Below are positions 37,111-49,305 of a stretch of DNA of 64,000 nucleotides, piece by piece; the stretch's first letter is position 1; each line of letters opens with the position of its first letter. The stretch lies in assembly GCA_963920705.1 (NCBI GenBank), contig OY987226.1:15006501-15070500 (forward strand), given 5' to 3'. The position numbers were made by a program, and so were the translations under genes. The stretch is from Odiellus spinosus. Its lineage: Eukaryota; Arthropoda; Arachnida; Opiliones; Phalangiidae. The notes under the pieces were generated by a model. That model was not told where the DNA came from and searched no databases. It saw only the letters and a program-made list of their open reading frames with translations.

Positions 37111-37253
37111 CTCCATATGGTGAGTGTTAGAGTCCTAAAAGCCGAATCTATCAATTCCTGGGCCTCAGATTGACGGTGACAGCGAACTCCGTTGATTTCC
37201 AGAAGCAAGTCTCCCTCCTCCAGTTTCGACGATGCTTTGCCACCAATTTCGAC
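37111..37253 (-). CDS. PDZ-domain gene (Shroom-like), exon 2
   Basis: Minus-strand exon of 143 nt encoding the second half of a PDZ domain: VEIGGKASSKLEEGDLLL, then EINGVRC, a helix with EAQELI, and a final strand TLTLTIWR. The acceptor CCTGAAAAG precedes GTC at 37253, and the donor AG / GTAGGA follows at 37111-37105, leaving phase 2. Without that splice the frame stops two codons later. It joins in phase 0 to exon 1 (51442-51549), giving ELRISN-VEIGGKA, where PDZ proteins normally have the turn between the second and third strands. The domain would be lost if either exon were absent, which supports the pairing across a 14,188-bp intron. Downstream exons were not found in the window, so the protein is incomplete here. 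A MITE terminus (AGGGAGAATGAAATG) lies at 37346, about 90 bp upstream of this exon. Confidence 0.8.
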
Positions 37254-37345
37254 CTTTTCAGGAATAAAAAAGTATAAAATTTAGTAGTGCCTCTTTTAAT
37301 ATTAAATTTCGCACGCGGAAAAAAATTCCAGTAGCGCAAATTTAA

Positions 37346-39665
37346 AGGGAGAATGAAATGAAAACGAAATTTTGATTTGAGTCATTCGATGACCGCAAAT
37401 GACCTATGAACTATTGAACTATTGACACCGATTTCAATGTAGTGAAAAGGGCACGTTAAAATCAACAGATTATGGATACTTAATTTGTTTTAAACTGCCG
37501 TTTAGTAATTAATATTCTATAAAAATTTAAGAGTGATTTAAAATTTAACTAACAAAATAATTAAATCCCCTATGCATAAAATCATACATCGTTCGCGATG
37601 GACCTTTTAACACCCCTTAGAAGTATCAGAGTTTCAGATTAAAAAGGCTTACTGATTGGTCCGAAAATTTCTTACGTGTTAAAAGAATATTTACTATTAA
37701 CATTATAATAACTGAGGTAGTATAGCAAAATTAATTATTAAATAATATCTCAACTAGTCAATTATTTTAACTTTTTAAAAGTTACCTCTTTTCAACCAGT
37801 GGTTAACTAGTTTTACCATTGTTAACAAAAACTTCTCATAAGTACACCAATAAAGACCTTTTTCACAATTCACACGCAGGTTTTACTAAAATCTTGTTCT
37901 ACACTGACCATAAAACAGTTGGACCGACAAATTCAATTTCAATCCCAAATATAGTCTTTGGAAAGCTGCCGAGAAAGTAGTACATGATCTCGTGAACTCC
38001 CAGTTACAAATTTTAGCCAAAGATCTTTAAATATTTAACGATAATAAGCATTTAAAAAAAAATAAGGAATACCGAAACTAGAGAAAAGATTGGAAATAAT
38101 TAAAATAAAATATAATGGAAAATGTTCGCCGTCAAAACTGACTGTACCAAGTCAACAACAGCGTTTTTTTTATGATTGGTTCTTTTAAAATCCACTAAAT
38201 CTATTTACAAAGTTGACTAACCATCATGATGATCATGAGAAAAAAAAATGTCGAGCATGTTTTAATCCTGCGTTAAAACATACTTAGATGGACTCAAAAA
38301 TAACTTCATTTTTAAAGAATTAGTCGATTTATCAACTAATAAAATCATGATCATATCTTTCAAACGCTAAGGCTGTTGTTGTTTTTGGCGAAAAAAATTG
38401 TTGTACCTCAAACGAGCATTGTGTTGAAACTGTTGATTATACTATCGCGTTTTCTGTTTTCCCTGGGGTAAGGTACATGACGTAATGTCGTCATTTGGTG
38501 AAGACCTGTTCCATCTGTTTAACAAGGTACTAGCTAAAAGTTTTCTTTATTGGCATACTTATGTGAAATTATGTTACCTGTGGTTTAACCGAAAACCAAA
38601 AAATAATTTTAACCCAATTCTAAAGACAGTAGCGCCTTCTAGATCCAAATTCCTGAACTAAAAACCAACCAACTTTGTTTCCAGCCGCAAGATTCATTTT
38701 GCAAGAAATTGAAACCCCTTTGCATCTCGAGTAACAATGAAACCAGTTTTATAGCATAAAATAATATTACTTGTTCTGTCAAATAAAACTGAAATGGAGT
38801 AATTTTTGGCAAAAATGGGTCGAATATGGCTTTTTTAACCAACAAGTAAGGCGTGAACGCCCACGCCATTAGGGCGCGTGATTTTTCAACTTTCTTCTCC
38901 GTAACCATAAAAGGTCAGATGAAAGATATTGGTTGCCCTTTAATCGGTTATAATATAAACCATAAAATAAATTCGCCGACTAGGTCAAAAAACAATGTTT
39001 CGCATTTATCGTGAAATACAATTTAGACAGCGAAAATTTTCTCCCTCTGAAATCAAAACCACTCTATTTCATTGTTATAGAAGATGAACACAAAATTTCT
39101 CGAAAAGTTCACGACAAAAAGCTGGTTTTATGATTTTAAAAATGATTTAAAATAATAAAATATAAAATAAAGGGTTAGTGATTAGGACTTTTTTTTTTTA
39201 ATTTTGTACCTATACTCTTATTTAACATAAATTTAAGAATACTTTTTTTCCTAAGAAGTTTAATATTGTGTATAAGTTCGCGTCTGCTTTTCGCCTACAT
39301 TTCGACAACTTCTTTGCTGTCAAATAAAATTTTGATCCTATAGTCTTGGAATTTTTAAAGGGGCAGTAATCTCCCTATTCAAGGTATTCTCTACCTTGAT
39401 TACGTTTTCGGGTATGGTTAAATTAATTAAAATTATTCTTCGCAATATAAAATGTTTAAGTGGTAACGGGATTTCATTATATTAATTATTCAGAGGGTTC
39501 TTGATTATATGATTTTGGAATTTCAATGCAATATTTGGGAAAGATTTTAGTATTTCCAAGTTTATTTTTTCTCTAGGTATAATAATTAGCCCCGAAATCT
39601 CAAAAGCTTTGTGAAAAATTAGCATTGAAATCCAAGCATCGCTATGGAAAAGTAACCGAAATTCT
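37346..39665. other. Intron of the PDZ gene: unassigned DNA
   Basis: Starts with a fragment of the AGGGAGAATG MITE family after TTAA at 37342-37345. The rest is A+T-rich. The minus-strand frame at 38639-38908 (89 codons) has no domain I recognise and no obvious splice sites. Confidence 0.4.
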
Positions 39666-39669
39666 AAAC

Positions 39670-39955
39670 CAGGGTTTTCCCTGACCTTTCCAGCTAATAC
39701 TACCCAATTTTTAACCTTTTATTTTTTATATAATTGCGTTCGCCAAACTTTTTGCACGCATATCTTTGTACTAATCTATACAACTGACACGATCAGCATC
39801 ATCTTTTGCAGATAATGATTGTAATTCCCTGGCTTCTTGAAAGATCTTTAAATTCTCTGACTTTTTTAATATATCTTAAAATTCCCTGACTTTTTTTTAG
39901 TTCATTATGAAATTCCCTGACTTTTCCCTGTTTTCCCTGACCTGTGACAACCCTG
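39670..39955. mobile_element. CCCTGAC-rich element, CAGGG...CCCTG ends (copy 1)
   Basis: Bounded by CAGGGTTTTCCCTGACC and ACAACCCTG (reverse complement CAGGGTTGT). The right part repeats AAATTCCCTGACTTTT several times at roughly 40-bp spacing. Non-coding, with no certain 8-bp target duplication. A relative is at 43869-44421. The CAGGG end is hAT-like. Confidence 0.6.
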
Positions 39956-41756
39956 CAAACATCGCTATGGAAAATATCTAAAATTTCAAAATCCCTATAT
40001 GGAAAATTAACATTAAAATTACAAAATTCCTAAAAAATTAAACATTAAACCTCAAAATTAAAATAAATGAATAAATATTCATTCAGGGATTTTCTACAGA
40101 AACGTATTCGTTGGCAAGCCCAAATTAAAGGAGACGCCCCATTGAAAAGTATATTTACTGGGTGACAGTCAGAAAGAAACGTAGAGATTGCAAAATCTCT
40201 CTTAAAAATTACTTTTAAATCTCTAAATGTTGAAATACCGCATATAAAACTAATAACAATTGATCCATCAAAACATGCACACAGAACTTAAACTTTGGTT
40301 CTAATACTATATAAAAAACATTGTCATAACCTCTTTAAAAATTTAAATGAAGCTTACATCAAAATTAAACCGTTACATAAAGAAAGAAAAAAAAAAACCT
40401 AAATCTTTGATCATATGTTCTTTAACGGTTAAGTAAAGAATTTAAATTACCCATTGTCAGAACACGAAATTTCTTCAGATTTACTGGTTTCACAATATTG
40501 TCATCTCATTTAGAGCATCACATCGATGCACGAAATCGAGTTTTGAGATTTTAAAAGAGGGAGAAGCTTTTGTTTTGGTATAATCTTGTAAATCTCTTGT
40601 AAAAACAATTCGCGACGAAACGAAGCCTAAAGTTATAAACAATATGTGTTTTCAGCACGTAGAACGCTAGATTCTATTCAAATTATTATCATTTGATTTA
40701 AGAGGGATGCAGGTGCGACCAGCTTTGTTCGTATTGTAAACTAAACTCGAATTTAAATGAATATCTTTACAGGAAGTCTCGTTAAGCGCTTTCTAACTAA
40801 AAAAGAATAAATAAAAATAAAATGCAAATATCTTCCCAAAAAAACAACGGCACGACAAACCGTAAAATATAAATGATAAGAATATTTTGTGTATTTCGTT
40901 TAAATTTCCCACACTTTAGATTTTACTTTCAACCTAGGAGTGTCCGAGGAAAATCACGTAAAAATATTTTATCAACGTGACAATTTGTAAAAAAATAACC
41001 GGGTATGCAGGGAGCCCAGCCTAAAGTTCCAATTCCTTATAGGATTATTATTTTTTTTCCAAAATTTATTATTTTTTTCCAAAATATATGATTATACGGG
41101 ACAAAAATTAGGTTTTATAGGATAATTTAGGACTAAAATGATCTCAAATAAAGGATTTTACAGGGCAATTTCAACAAAAATACCTTTTAAAATGATATTT
41201 AATTTCCAGTTATAAGGGAACTACTTCATTTAGGCTGCTCCGGCTCTAATTGCGCAACGCAATATACAAATCTTGTCTAATAGGGGCTGCTTATGTAAAA
41301 CATTCATGATTTGAAGGCGATCCCGACAACTGGAATTCGAAAATAATGGCGAGAGCATCACTTTAACTTTTTTATGCCATACACATATTTGCTCCAATTT
41401 TTAAAAACAACTATGAGATTGAACATTATGCATTATTCCGCACCAGCTTTCCGAACGCACTCGCAAGTTTACTATATTAATGGCTAACAAAACTATAGCC
41501 TTGCATTAAACCTAGAATTAAAACTATTAAAGCAACTTTTCTGAGGTCAAAAGGGTCAAACGTAATTTTAAAATACTTGTTTTTCTTACGGTAAAGTAGG
41601 ATATTTAAGCAATATTAAGCCGCTAATTATCATACTGGATTAATTTCTCAAGGAAATAAAAATTTTGCCTTAAGCGTTATAAATGATAACGCCAGAAGTC
41701 GGATCCTAAGGGCTACAATTTTTTTTTATAATTTTAGGGTTCACACCCAAAACACC
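39956..41756. other. Intron of the PDZ gene: unassigned DNA
   Basis: No gene recognised. Around 40990-41180 a stretch with GGGAGCCCAGCC, TATAGGA and CAGGGCAATTTC may be a decayed relative of the TATAGGA-rich element at 42200-42958. Confidence 0.4.
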
Positions 41757-42097
41757 ACAAAATAAAAGTCAAATTAGTTTAAACCAATCAGCAAAGGTCC
41801 AGTTTTACGTTATATAGCCCATCAGTTAAAAATAAACAAAAAAGGCATCACCCCTGTCTGGCTCGGGTGGTTTGGACTCTTTCTCGATATTTTGAGTCGG
41901 AAAGAGGGACGGAATTTATGTTATATTGTCTACCCCCAACTGAATTTCTCCAAAGAGTGGAAATCCTCCGTTCACTACTTACACTGACTGCGGCCGCTAG
42001 AGTGTCTCGAATCAGAATCTGCCGGTACATTTACCTGGACCTTTTCTGATAGAATTAAGCGTCGTTTACTTTTATGAAATAAAGTGATAGACTTTTG
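41757..42097. mobile_element. MITE-like element, TTTATCACTTTATT family, copy 1
   Basis: The right end (TTTACTTTTATGAAATAAAG, then TGATAGACTTTT) and an inner pair (ATCAGCAAAGGTCC near the left, GGACCTTTTCTGAT near the right) match the element at 46887-47263. The centre shares CTAGAGTGTCTCGAATCAG and AGGGACGGAATTTA. The left terminus is degraded. Open frames on both strands here reflect the fold-back structure, not genes. Confidence 0.65.
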
Positions 42098-42199
42098 ATA
42101 TATAGCTTAATATTAGTTTTTTTTTAAATAGAGGATAAGGCCAATTTCAACGACAATGAAATTCATTAAATAATTATTAATTGTAATTTTTTTTCAGAG

Positions 42200-42958
42200 C
42201 AGGGTGACCAGGGAAGAAACTTGAAATTTTATAGGAAAAATAAGAAATTTAAAGGCGAATTATAGGACAAAATAGGATTGAAAATTAAAATTATAGGAAA
42301 TGTAGGATAAATAATAACAAAAATATAGGAAAATATAGGATAAATAAGAGAATTTATAAGAAAAATAGAATTTAACATTTTTACCACATATTTATCTCTT
42401 CCGTTTTTGACTCGATGCCTTTAGTGGGAATTTTTAATTTTTGAGAAATTTGAAATTATACTTTTATTTGAAAATGAATAACCTGATAACCGAAAAAAGT
42501 GAAAAAATAGGAAAATATAGGAGAAAACCGTCAATTATAGAAATTTATAGGAAGGCACTGAAAATATTTATAAAAAAAAGGGAAATATAATAAGTCTGGT
42601 CACCCTGATACATAATTAATTGTACCTTGTTTATTTCATTTATTAATTATATATTCATAGTTAATTGTACCCTAATTATAATTATACTAGATAGTGGTAG
42701 CAGTATTCAAATAATTGTATCATTATTACTATAATATATATTGAACTATTTAATTTTAATTAATTATTAATATAGTAGTTATTATTGATATATCTAGATT
42801 AAAATAGTTATATTATTCAAAAAAATAGGTACATTGGAAATATCCAACACCCTGCATTTGCCTGTATTAACTGGAAAATATAGGAGAAAACCGTCAATTA
42901 TAGGAATTTATAGGAAGGCACTGAAAATATGGGAAATATAGGAAGTCTGGTCACCCTG
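42200..42958. mobile_element. hAT-like non-autonomous element with 6-bp target duplication
   Basis: Starts CAGGGTGACCAG and ends CTGGTCACCCTG, perfectly inverted, with TCAGAG directly on each side (42194-42199 and 42959-42964). The interior is very A+T-rich with many TATAGGA words. An extra right terminus, CTGGTCACCCTG, occurs inside at about 42597-42608. The block before it (ATAGGAGAAAACCGTCAATT onward) is repeated before the true right end at about 42880. This suggests a partial duplication or a nested relative. No coding capacity. Confidence 0.85.
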
Positions 42959-43660
42959 TCAGAGTTAAAATGCTGCTATTATAACCACGAAAAATTGCAT
43001 TTATAGCTTTAAAAATATTAGAGGCGCTTCAAAGTGCTTTGCAAATAAACCAAACTGTACTACATCTCATAAACACGTGATAACGAACAACACCAAATAA
43101 CATTTTCAATAAATGAAGTAAAAAGAAATCAACGAGGTGGTTGTCCTTGGGATAGGTAAAAAAAAGAAAAAAACTAACAATAAGAGTAGGAAAGAGGGTG
43201 GATAACATTAACCAAGATATTTCCTAACAAAAGCGGCAAAACTTTCCTGTTGCATATACTATTGAGTTGGCCATAGTGCTAATAATTATCATCATTACGT
43301 CCAGTACCAAAAAAATGTATTCTTTATTGCACGAGGAATCAAAAGCGGAAAAGGAAATTAAACTACAAATTCAACGCCCAGTACGAAGTTGATCGTACCG
43401 AAATTGTCCAAAACAATCCCGGCCCGCGAAGATCAAAACTAAGATAACGAGAGGGTTCTGACTCGGGTGTCAAGAGCAACGAGACCATAAAGACCACGAG
43501 AGCGTACGCCGCCAAAAAAACTAAGTTTTTTACACATGGTAAACCACGCGGAACGCGAGAAAGGCTTACTTAATGTCCAGTTATGAAGCCAATTAAGCCC
43601 AATGAGTGGGAATACAATATAAGTTTGAAATTTCAGCACCTACAAAGCTATACTATTTAA

Positions 43661-43730
43661 AGGGTGAATGTAGCCCCATAACAAGAATTTATATCCATTT
43701 CTTATCGTTTAAATATACCTATATTAGCAA
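43661..43730. mobile_element. Fragment of AGGGAGAATGCAAC-family MITE
   Basis: TTAA (43657-43660) then AGGGTGAATGTAGCC and TTCTTATCGTTTAAATA, matching the left arm of the family. The remainder is not recognisable. Confidence 0.5.
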
Positions 43731-43868
43731 ACGAAATATCATTTATATTTAGGGGGCATATAATGGTGTATCTTGGAAAAAAATCACTTTTCGAGTCCAC
43801 AAACTACCCCTTGTTAAAGTGGACGTAAAATAATTAAGGACATGGAACTGTTTGGAAAAAACTATTGT

Positions 43869-44421
43869 CAGGGCTCGTACCAAATTTTAGAAGTTGATTT
43901 CCCTGACTTTTCCAGGTTTCCCCTGGCCATTTAAAATAATTTCCCTGACCAATTTTAATATTTTTTCACGAATTTATTCTTACGAGTGAGCGCTTGGCAA
44001 TTTCCACTTTTTATTTGACATATTTTATCAATCAGGGTCGATAGTTTACTCAGAACATGAGAAAAAAAAAAAAAAATCTTAAGCAAATATTTTCAGTTTA
44101 TAATAATTAGGTTACAATTAATTGATCAACCAATCACACACAGTTCGACTTGTAAGCAAAAATATTTAATTTCTCTGATCATTTGGGCTCATTTTAAAAT
44201 TCCATGAGTTTTCTCTGACCTTTTTCGGGGCATTTCCAAAATCCCTGACCTTTTGGGCCAATTTCTAAATTCCTTGGCTTTTTCCTGACATTTTAGGCCA
44301 ATTTCTAAATTCCCTGACATTTTGGGTCAATTTCTAAATTCCCTGACTTTTCCCTGACACTTTGGGTCAATTTCTAAATTCCCTGACTTTTCCATGTTTT
44401 CCAGGTCGTGTACGAACCCTG
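43869..44421. mobile_element. CCCTGAC-rich element, CAGGGCTCGTAC ends (copy 2)
   Basis: Ends CAGGGCTCGTAC and GTACGAACCCTG are inverted repeats with one mismatch. The right half contains repeated units of about 40 bp built from TTTTGGGTCAATTTCTAAAT and TCCCTGAC. No certain target duplication. Related to 39670-39955. Non-coding. Confidence 0.7.
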
Positions 44422-46886
44422 ATCGTTTATAAAATCTTTTTGATTTGTACAGTTATTCCAGATTGAGCCATAGCCAATTTTGATATCAAACGAAACATTT
44501 CAAAACATTATCACCTAAAGTGTGGCGTTTTCGAAACCATACATACGATAAAATCAAATTACTCGAGGCGTTGAATATTTGCTATAGTTTCTAAAGAACT
44601 TGTTTGTGTTCTAGATTAAAGTAATTTCGCTCGAAAATGATCTTACAGTTAAAAACCCTTTCACTAATGACAACTTATTCAAATATATGTTAGTAAATCC
44701 GTAAGTATGTAAGTAATATCAATAAAACTTATATTTTCTGTATCATTTTATCCTGGCGAAGCTATACTAACTTTGCCCGTGCTACCAATTTAAGTTGAAC
44801 AACAATTATCGTAATGTCGATGAATATTTTTGTTAAAGGGAAAATGAAGACTGTTAACGTGTTATTTTAAATCAATTGGGATATTTTAAAGAAAAATTCA
44901 AAAGTTTTATATTATAGGAAAGTAATTAGGGAAAATTTTTATAAAATAATGGCCTTAAAAATTATTACACTGGTGAAAACTATGGATTGACTATTGGTTA
45001 GACAGAATGTCTTCCTCCACTTAAAATAACCGGTTTTGTTTTACTTTATTTGATGAAGATATTTAAGATATTTCTGGGAATTTTTTAACTTACGTCCACA
45101 GCCACTCAACTCGTTTTCAGCTCTCTATGACCAAAACTAGCCCTAACGTCTTCTAACTTGGTAATGGGGAATAGACCTTGGGAAACGCGCATTAAAATAT
45201 ATGTAAAACCATATAAGGTATTGAGTTTTTTGATCTGAGCCACCCTGTATACAGCAGCAAAACCCTACTTGCATAGGTCAACAGTGTGTAATTACTATTA
45301 GAGTGAAGGAGTTTCTTGTGAAAGCTTTTAAGGAGTTTTCATTGCCGCACATAAAAGTAAAATCTATTAAAAAATACAACGTTCTTCATATTCATTATCT
45401 CTTCAAATCCCTAAATACCATGAACCATGTAATTCAAGTGCTATAAGGCTTCTGGCATTTATAATACTAAGTAGACCACTGTCGAGTTCCATTCAAAATT
45501 ATATTGATCACATAACTAACCGTGACAATTTAGATTAAAATGATATATGAATTCATTAATACCCCACTAGAAAGTATTTCTTAGAAATGAAAGGAATAGT
45601 ACCATATGAATATGGCCATTTAATTTTAAGGTACCTTTAAGGTGACACTTTATGGATGGTTACCAAATAAAATTTCAAAATTTCCGATTGTTTCTAATTC
45701 ATAAATTTTATACATTAATGACGTCATAGCATTGACACTCGCCAAAAATCAAAACTGAGAGCTTAACGTTGTTTCTATTAAACAGAGAATGAAATTTTCT
45801 ATCGATTCCTTATCGTTAAAATAGGAACTGTGAATTTCAGTTAAAAAATTACGAATATTAATTTAAAGATCATTTTTTTAATTGACTCTGAATGTAGGCT
45901 TAACGAGGATCTGTGGATAGGCTGATAGCTCGCCGATAAACAGTCCGCAGTCAATAAGGTGCGCGAAATTAAAGCCTAGTTTGAAACGTTTTATTCCAAT
46001 AAAATTGAAACTCTACTAAGTTAAGCCTACTTTCCGAGTCTATCAAAATTTTATATTTTAACATTGGTTTGTTAGCTTTTTTAGGAATTAGGCCTAAAGC
46101 TCGTAAAGGCCATAGCGCTCGTGACCACCGAGCATTTCTTTAGCTCTTTTTTTCTATATCCGTGTCAGCTCTCAATGTCGGGTCTCTCCCGAGTGACTTC
46201 TGAGACGTCTGACCCCTAGCGTTTTATGAAAACGGAAATAACCGCCCTGTATAACCTTAACGCCACGTGATTTCGTGACGAAGTTAGCAACATTCGAACA
46301 TGATGTGAAACCCACGAGTTCTTTTATAATATCAATTATTGTTCGAAAAAACAAGAATTCAACCAGGGGTACTATCCCTTTCAAATTAAATCGAGCTATA
46401 ATCCAAAACCTTGAAAATATGTAAAAGAGTCCAATAAACTGAGAAAATTGAGAATACTAAGCTCGCGATTGGCATATTAATAAAATCTATTCGACAGCGC
46501 CGATAGAAATTAAATTTCTTAATGGAACACGCCCTTTAATACTAGTCAGAATCGTGTTCAGACTACAATGGGTGTTACGCCGAGCACCCTAATATATTTA
46601 ACAACGCAAATGATAAGATAAAGGGGTGGCAATACCTTTGAACATACAGAATTCTCAAACTATAAAAGCCGGTCATTTTATTTCTATATATCAGACATGA
46701 AAGGTTTAAAAGCCTTACGCGCGTGCCAGAGTTTTCTCAATTTTTATTTTTTATTATCATGATCAAAATTGGCATTAATAGGATAGGATGGGTTAGTTCA
46801 TTTCTGAAAGGGGCGTATTCATTAATAACAGGATCCGTTCACTCGGGTTGGGACACTAAAAGTGTTTTGAAAATATCACCGCTACG
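44422..46886. other. Intron of the PDZ gene: one MITE relative, otherwise unassigned
   Basis: From about 45782 to 46096 the sequence resembles the AGGGAGAATG family (CAGAGAATGAAATT, TTCCTTATCGTTAAAATAGG, TGTAGGCTTAACGAGGATC, TTAAGCCTACTTTCCGAG, AATTAGGCCTAAAG), with degraded ends. The phrase GAGCCACCCTGTATAC near 45238 resembles ends of insect-type repeats but is too short to assign. No gene seen. Confidence 0.45.
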
Positions 46887-47263
46887 CAAAAGTCTATCAC
46901 TTTATTCCATAAAAGTAAATAATGTCCAGTATAGCTTAATACTATCAGCAAAGGGCCAGGTAAACGTACTAGCCCATCACTTAAAAATAGCCAAAAAAGT
47001 CATCATCCCTGTTTGGCTCGAGTGATTTAGACTCTTCCTCGTAATTTGGAATCAGGAGAGAGAGGGACGGAATTTAGGCGGGCCGCGCTTGGCTATATTT
47101 CACCCCTCTCAACTCCAAAATTTCTCCGTTCACTATTTACACCGACTGCAGCCGCTAGAGTGTCTCGAATCAGAACCTTCTGGTACATTTACCAGGACCT
47201 TTGCTGATATTATTAAGATACGGAGCCTTGTTTACTTTTATGGAATAAAGTGATAAACTTTTG
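46887..47263. mobile_element. MITE-like element, TTTATCACTTTATT family, copy 2
   Basis: Inverted ends: AAAAGTCTATCACTTTATTC at the left, and on the right the complement of AAAAGTTTATCACTTTATTC. A second inverted block lies inside (ATCAGCAAAGGGCCAGGTAA / TTTACCAGGACCTTTGCTGA). The centre has a G+C-rich patch around 47077-47095. It is better preserved than the copy at 41757-42097. No target duplication identified. Confidence 0.75.
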
Positions 47264-47811
47264 GCCCCAGAGATATTACGGCTACAACGTCGCGAGTAAC
47301 GTCATCATCTGGTTAACATAATGGGCTATGTTCACCAGGTGGTGCCGTTGACCAAACCTAATGATAAATATTCAATTTTTGGCGCTTTGGTAGCAAGCAT
47401 ATTTTCGGAGCAACTCCTAGCTCATGATCCCACCCAACTAAAAGGACCCTGAATAATAATACATGGATTGGAATGTCTAAACGACATTTATTAAACGTCT
47501 ATTACTTTAGTTTGATTGGATATAGTTTACATAGAATATGAAAGCTCGATTTTTGCACCAATATTTTTCATTTTCTAAAGCGATAAGTGTGAAACCTAGC
47601 ATTGTTAGTGTTGAAGATTCATTAGAACTGCATCTTGGTCATAAAAACTAAGTTTAATTACTAAAAGAGCTTAAAGAGGGATGGAAAATATATTAAAAAC
47701 AAGATTTGATCGACCGACGGCTCACGAAAAACCAATGCATATGTATAATAAATATATTTTTCGTTTCTTAAAATTTAATATTTAAATGCCTCGTCTAAAT
47801 CAATCACTATA

Positions 47812-48104
47812 TCAAGAAGGATCAGACAAGGAGAGGAAAAGTGGGGACGGCGCAGTTCCTACTGCGTCGGCCTAAACTCCCACTCTGGGAGAACGGGGGT
47901 AGAGATGTTTCGTGGTAAAATGTTGTCACGTGGGTAAAACGGATCCTTTATCAGCTTCGTAGTAGCCAACGACGCTAGTGACCACGTGACAACAGTTTAC
48001 CTCGAGAATTTCCTATCCCCCTTTCCACCCGAGTGGGAGGTTGGCTTTTCTCTCCCTAACTCAACGCAGCCCTACTTTTCCTCTCCTTGTCTGATCCTTC
48101 TTGA
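47812..48104. mobile_element. Hairpin MITE with 5-bp target duplication CTATA
   Basis: Both ends carry TCAAGAAGGATCAGACAAGG in inverted orientation, continuing through AGAGGAAAAGT (about 31 bp in all). CTATA flanks both sides (47807-47811 and 48105-48109). A second inverted pair lies inside, TGTTGTCACGTGG at about 47930 and CCACGTGACAACA at about 47991, each holding a CACGTG E-box. The element is more G+C-rich than its surroundings. Single copy in this window. Non-coding. Confidence 0.85.
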
Positions 48105-48261
48105 CTATATGTATAAGAAAATAGGTAAAGCAAGGTGTATATTGTATAAGACTTAACTATAGATGCCAATTAATTCTGTAAAAATAATATATATTTTTAA
48201 ATTTAAATCACGACGTACTAAATAATTTCTATGCTTTTCCACTTTTGTTTGAAATTGTATA

Positions 48262-48621
48262 ACTCTGGGTTGACGCGTTCTTAAGATACTTCAAATGTTT
48301 TCCGATTTATGACGTAGGTCTAGTTAATTTCCGGAGCGTAATTAACGATCATTTTCATACGAAAGGTAGGACTTTTTGGATTAAGTACTTTGAGAAAAAA
48401 GACCGCGCGAAAGCAACCTTGTCACGTGCCAGAACGCGCGAGAATAAACTGTAGACTACAATAGCCACGCGACGATATTGATGACGTAATATAGTGGGGA
48501 ATTTCGGTTTTATAAATTTCGAAAATGGCGATTATAAACATTTTTACTGTTTATATATTTTGAAAAAAAAATTTTAACGATCTTTGTATCTCATAAAAAA
48601 TCCGTAACAGCCTCACTTTAA
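48262..48621. mobile_element. Dispersed repeat with TTAA end, copy 2
   Basis: Parallels 26518-27030 (shared ACGCGTTC, TTAACGATCATT, AGTACTTTGAGAAA, CGCGAAAGCAACC, AATAGCCACGCGAC, ATTGATGACGTAAT). The end reads TTAA then, inward, AGTGAGGCTGTTACGGA. The same kind of end occurs as a fragment near 49499 (AGTGAGGCTGTCTCGG). Confidence 0.55.
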
Positions 48622-49305
48622 GCAAATTGGAACCAAAAATGAAAGAACGCCTATTTTAAAATGTTTTAGCCTACGAGGAGGTAAATATATTTTGTTGATA
48701 ATACTCTGCAGTAAAACAGGTTGAGATTTTTTCAGATGTGACCTTCAAGATTTCCCTATCGGCCTTGCGTCTCTCACATGGCCCCCACCTCTCTTAAGAA
48801 ACGAATGACCCCTGAATAGTCTAAGATACTAGCAAAACTATAAGTAAAACGGTCGATCTAGATGAAGGCAGTGGCCCCGAGAGAAAATGCGTCTCAAATT
48901 GCAAGACATAAAAAACTAAAAAAATCATTTCTTTTATCTAGCATCACTGGTATTTACAAAAATCTACAACTAGTATAACAAGACGCCAATTACTTTAGAG
49001 AGAATCATTTTGTTTTCTTGACATGTCAACATTTTAATTTGGATCCTCTCCACCATCCTCGATTCTGAAAACATTCCCGTCGGATACTCGTTTCAAACGT
49101 GAATATGATCATTAATTAAAAAATAATTGGAATGCTAACGGAAACTTGACGGTTGAAAACGCAGAATAATTTTAAGCTACAACATCCCATAGTTTTAAAG
49201 GGACAGAAATTAGAATTAGATTTTTAATAAATTTTCTTCTCAATCATGAATTAAGTAGTAAATTAATTATTTTAATAGCATAGAAATTTCACGATATCCA
49301 CCGGT
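48622..49305. other. Intron of the PDZ gene: unassigned DNA
   Basis: No gene or element recognised. A less A+T-rich stretch around 48730-48800 and 49020-49110 has no frame or splice pattern I can defend as an exon. Confidence 0.4.

Noticed and set aside
41848..42049. Overlapping 60-codon frames on opposite strands
   Set aside because: They lie inside a fold-back MITE also found at 46887-47263, so the symmetry explains them.
43439..43639. 66-codon minus-strand frame in a less A+T-rich patch
   Set aside because: No recognisable domain and no GT/AG sites in good position. The patch may be part of a repeat but I found no second copy.
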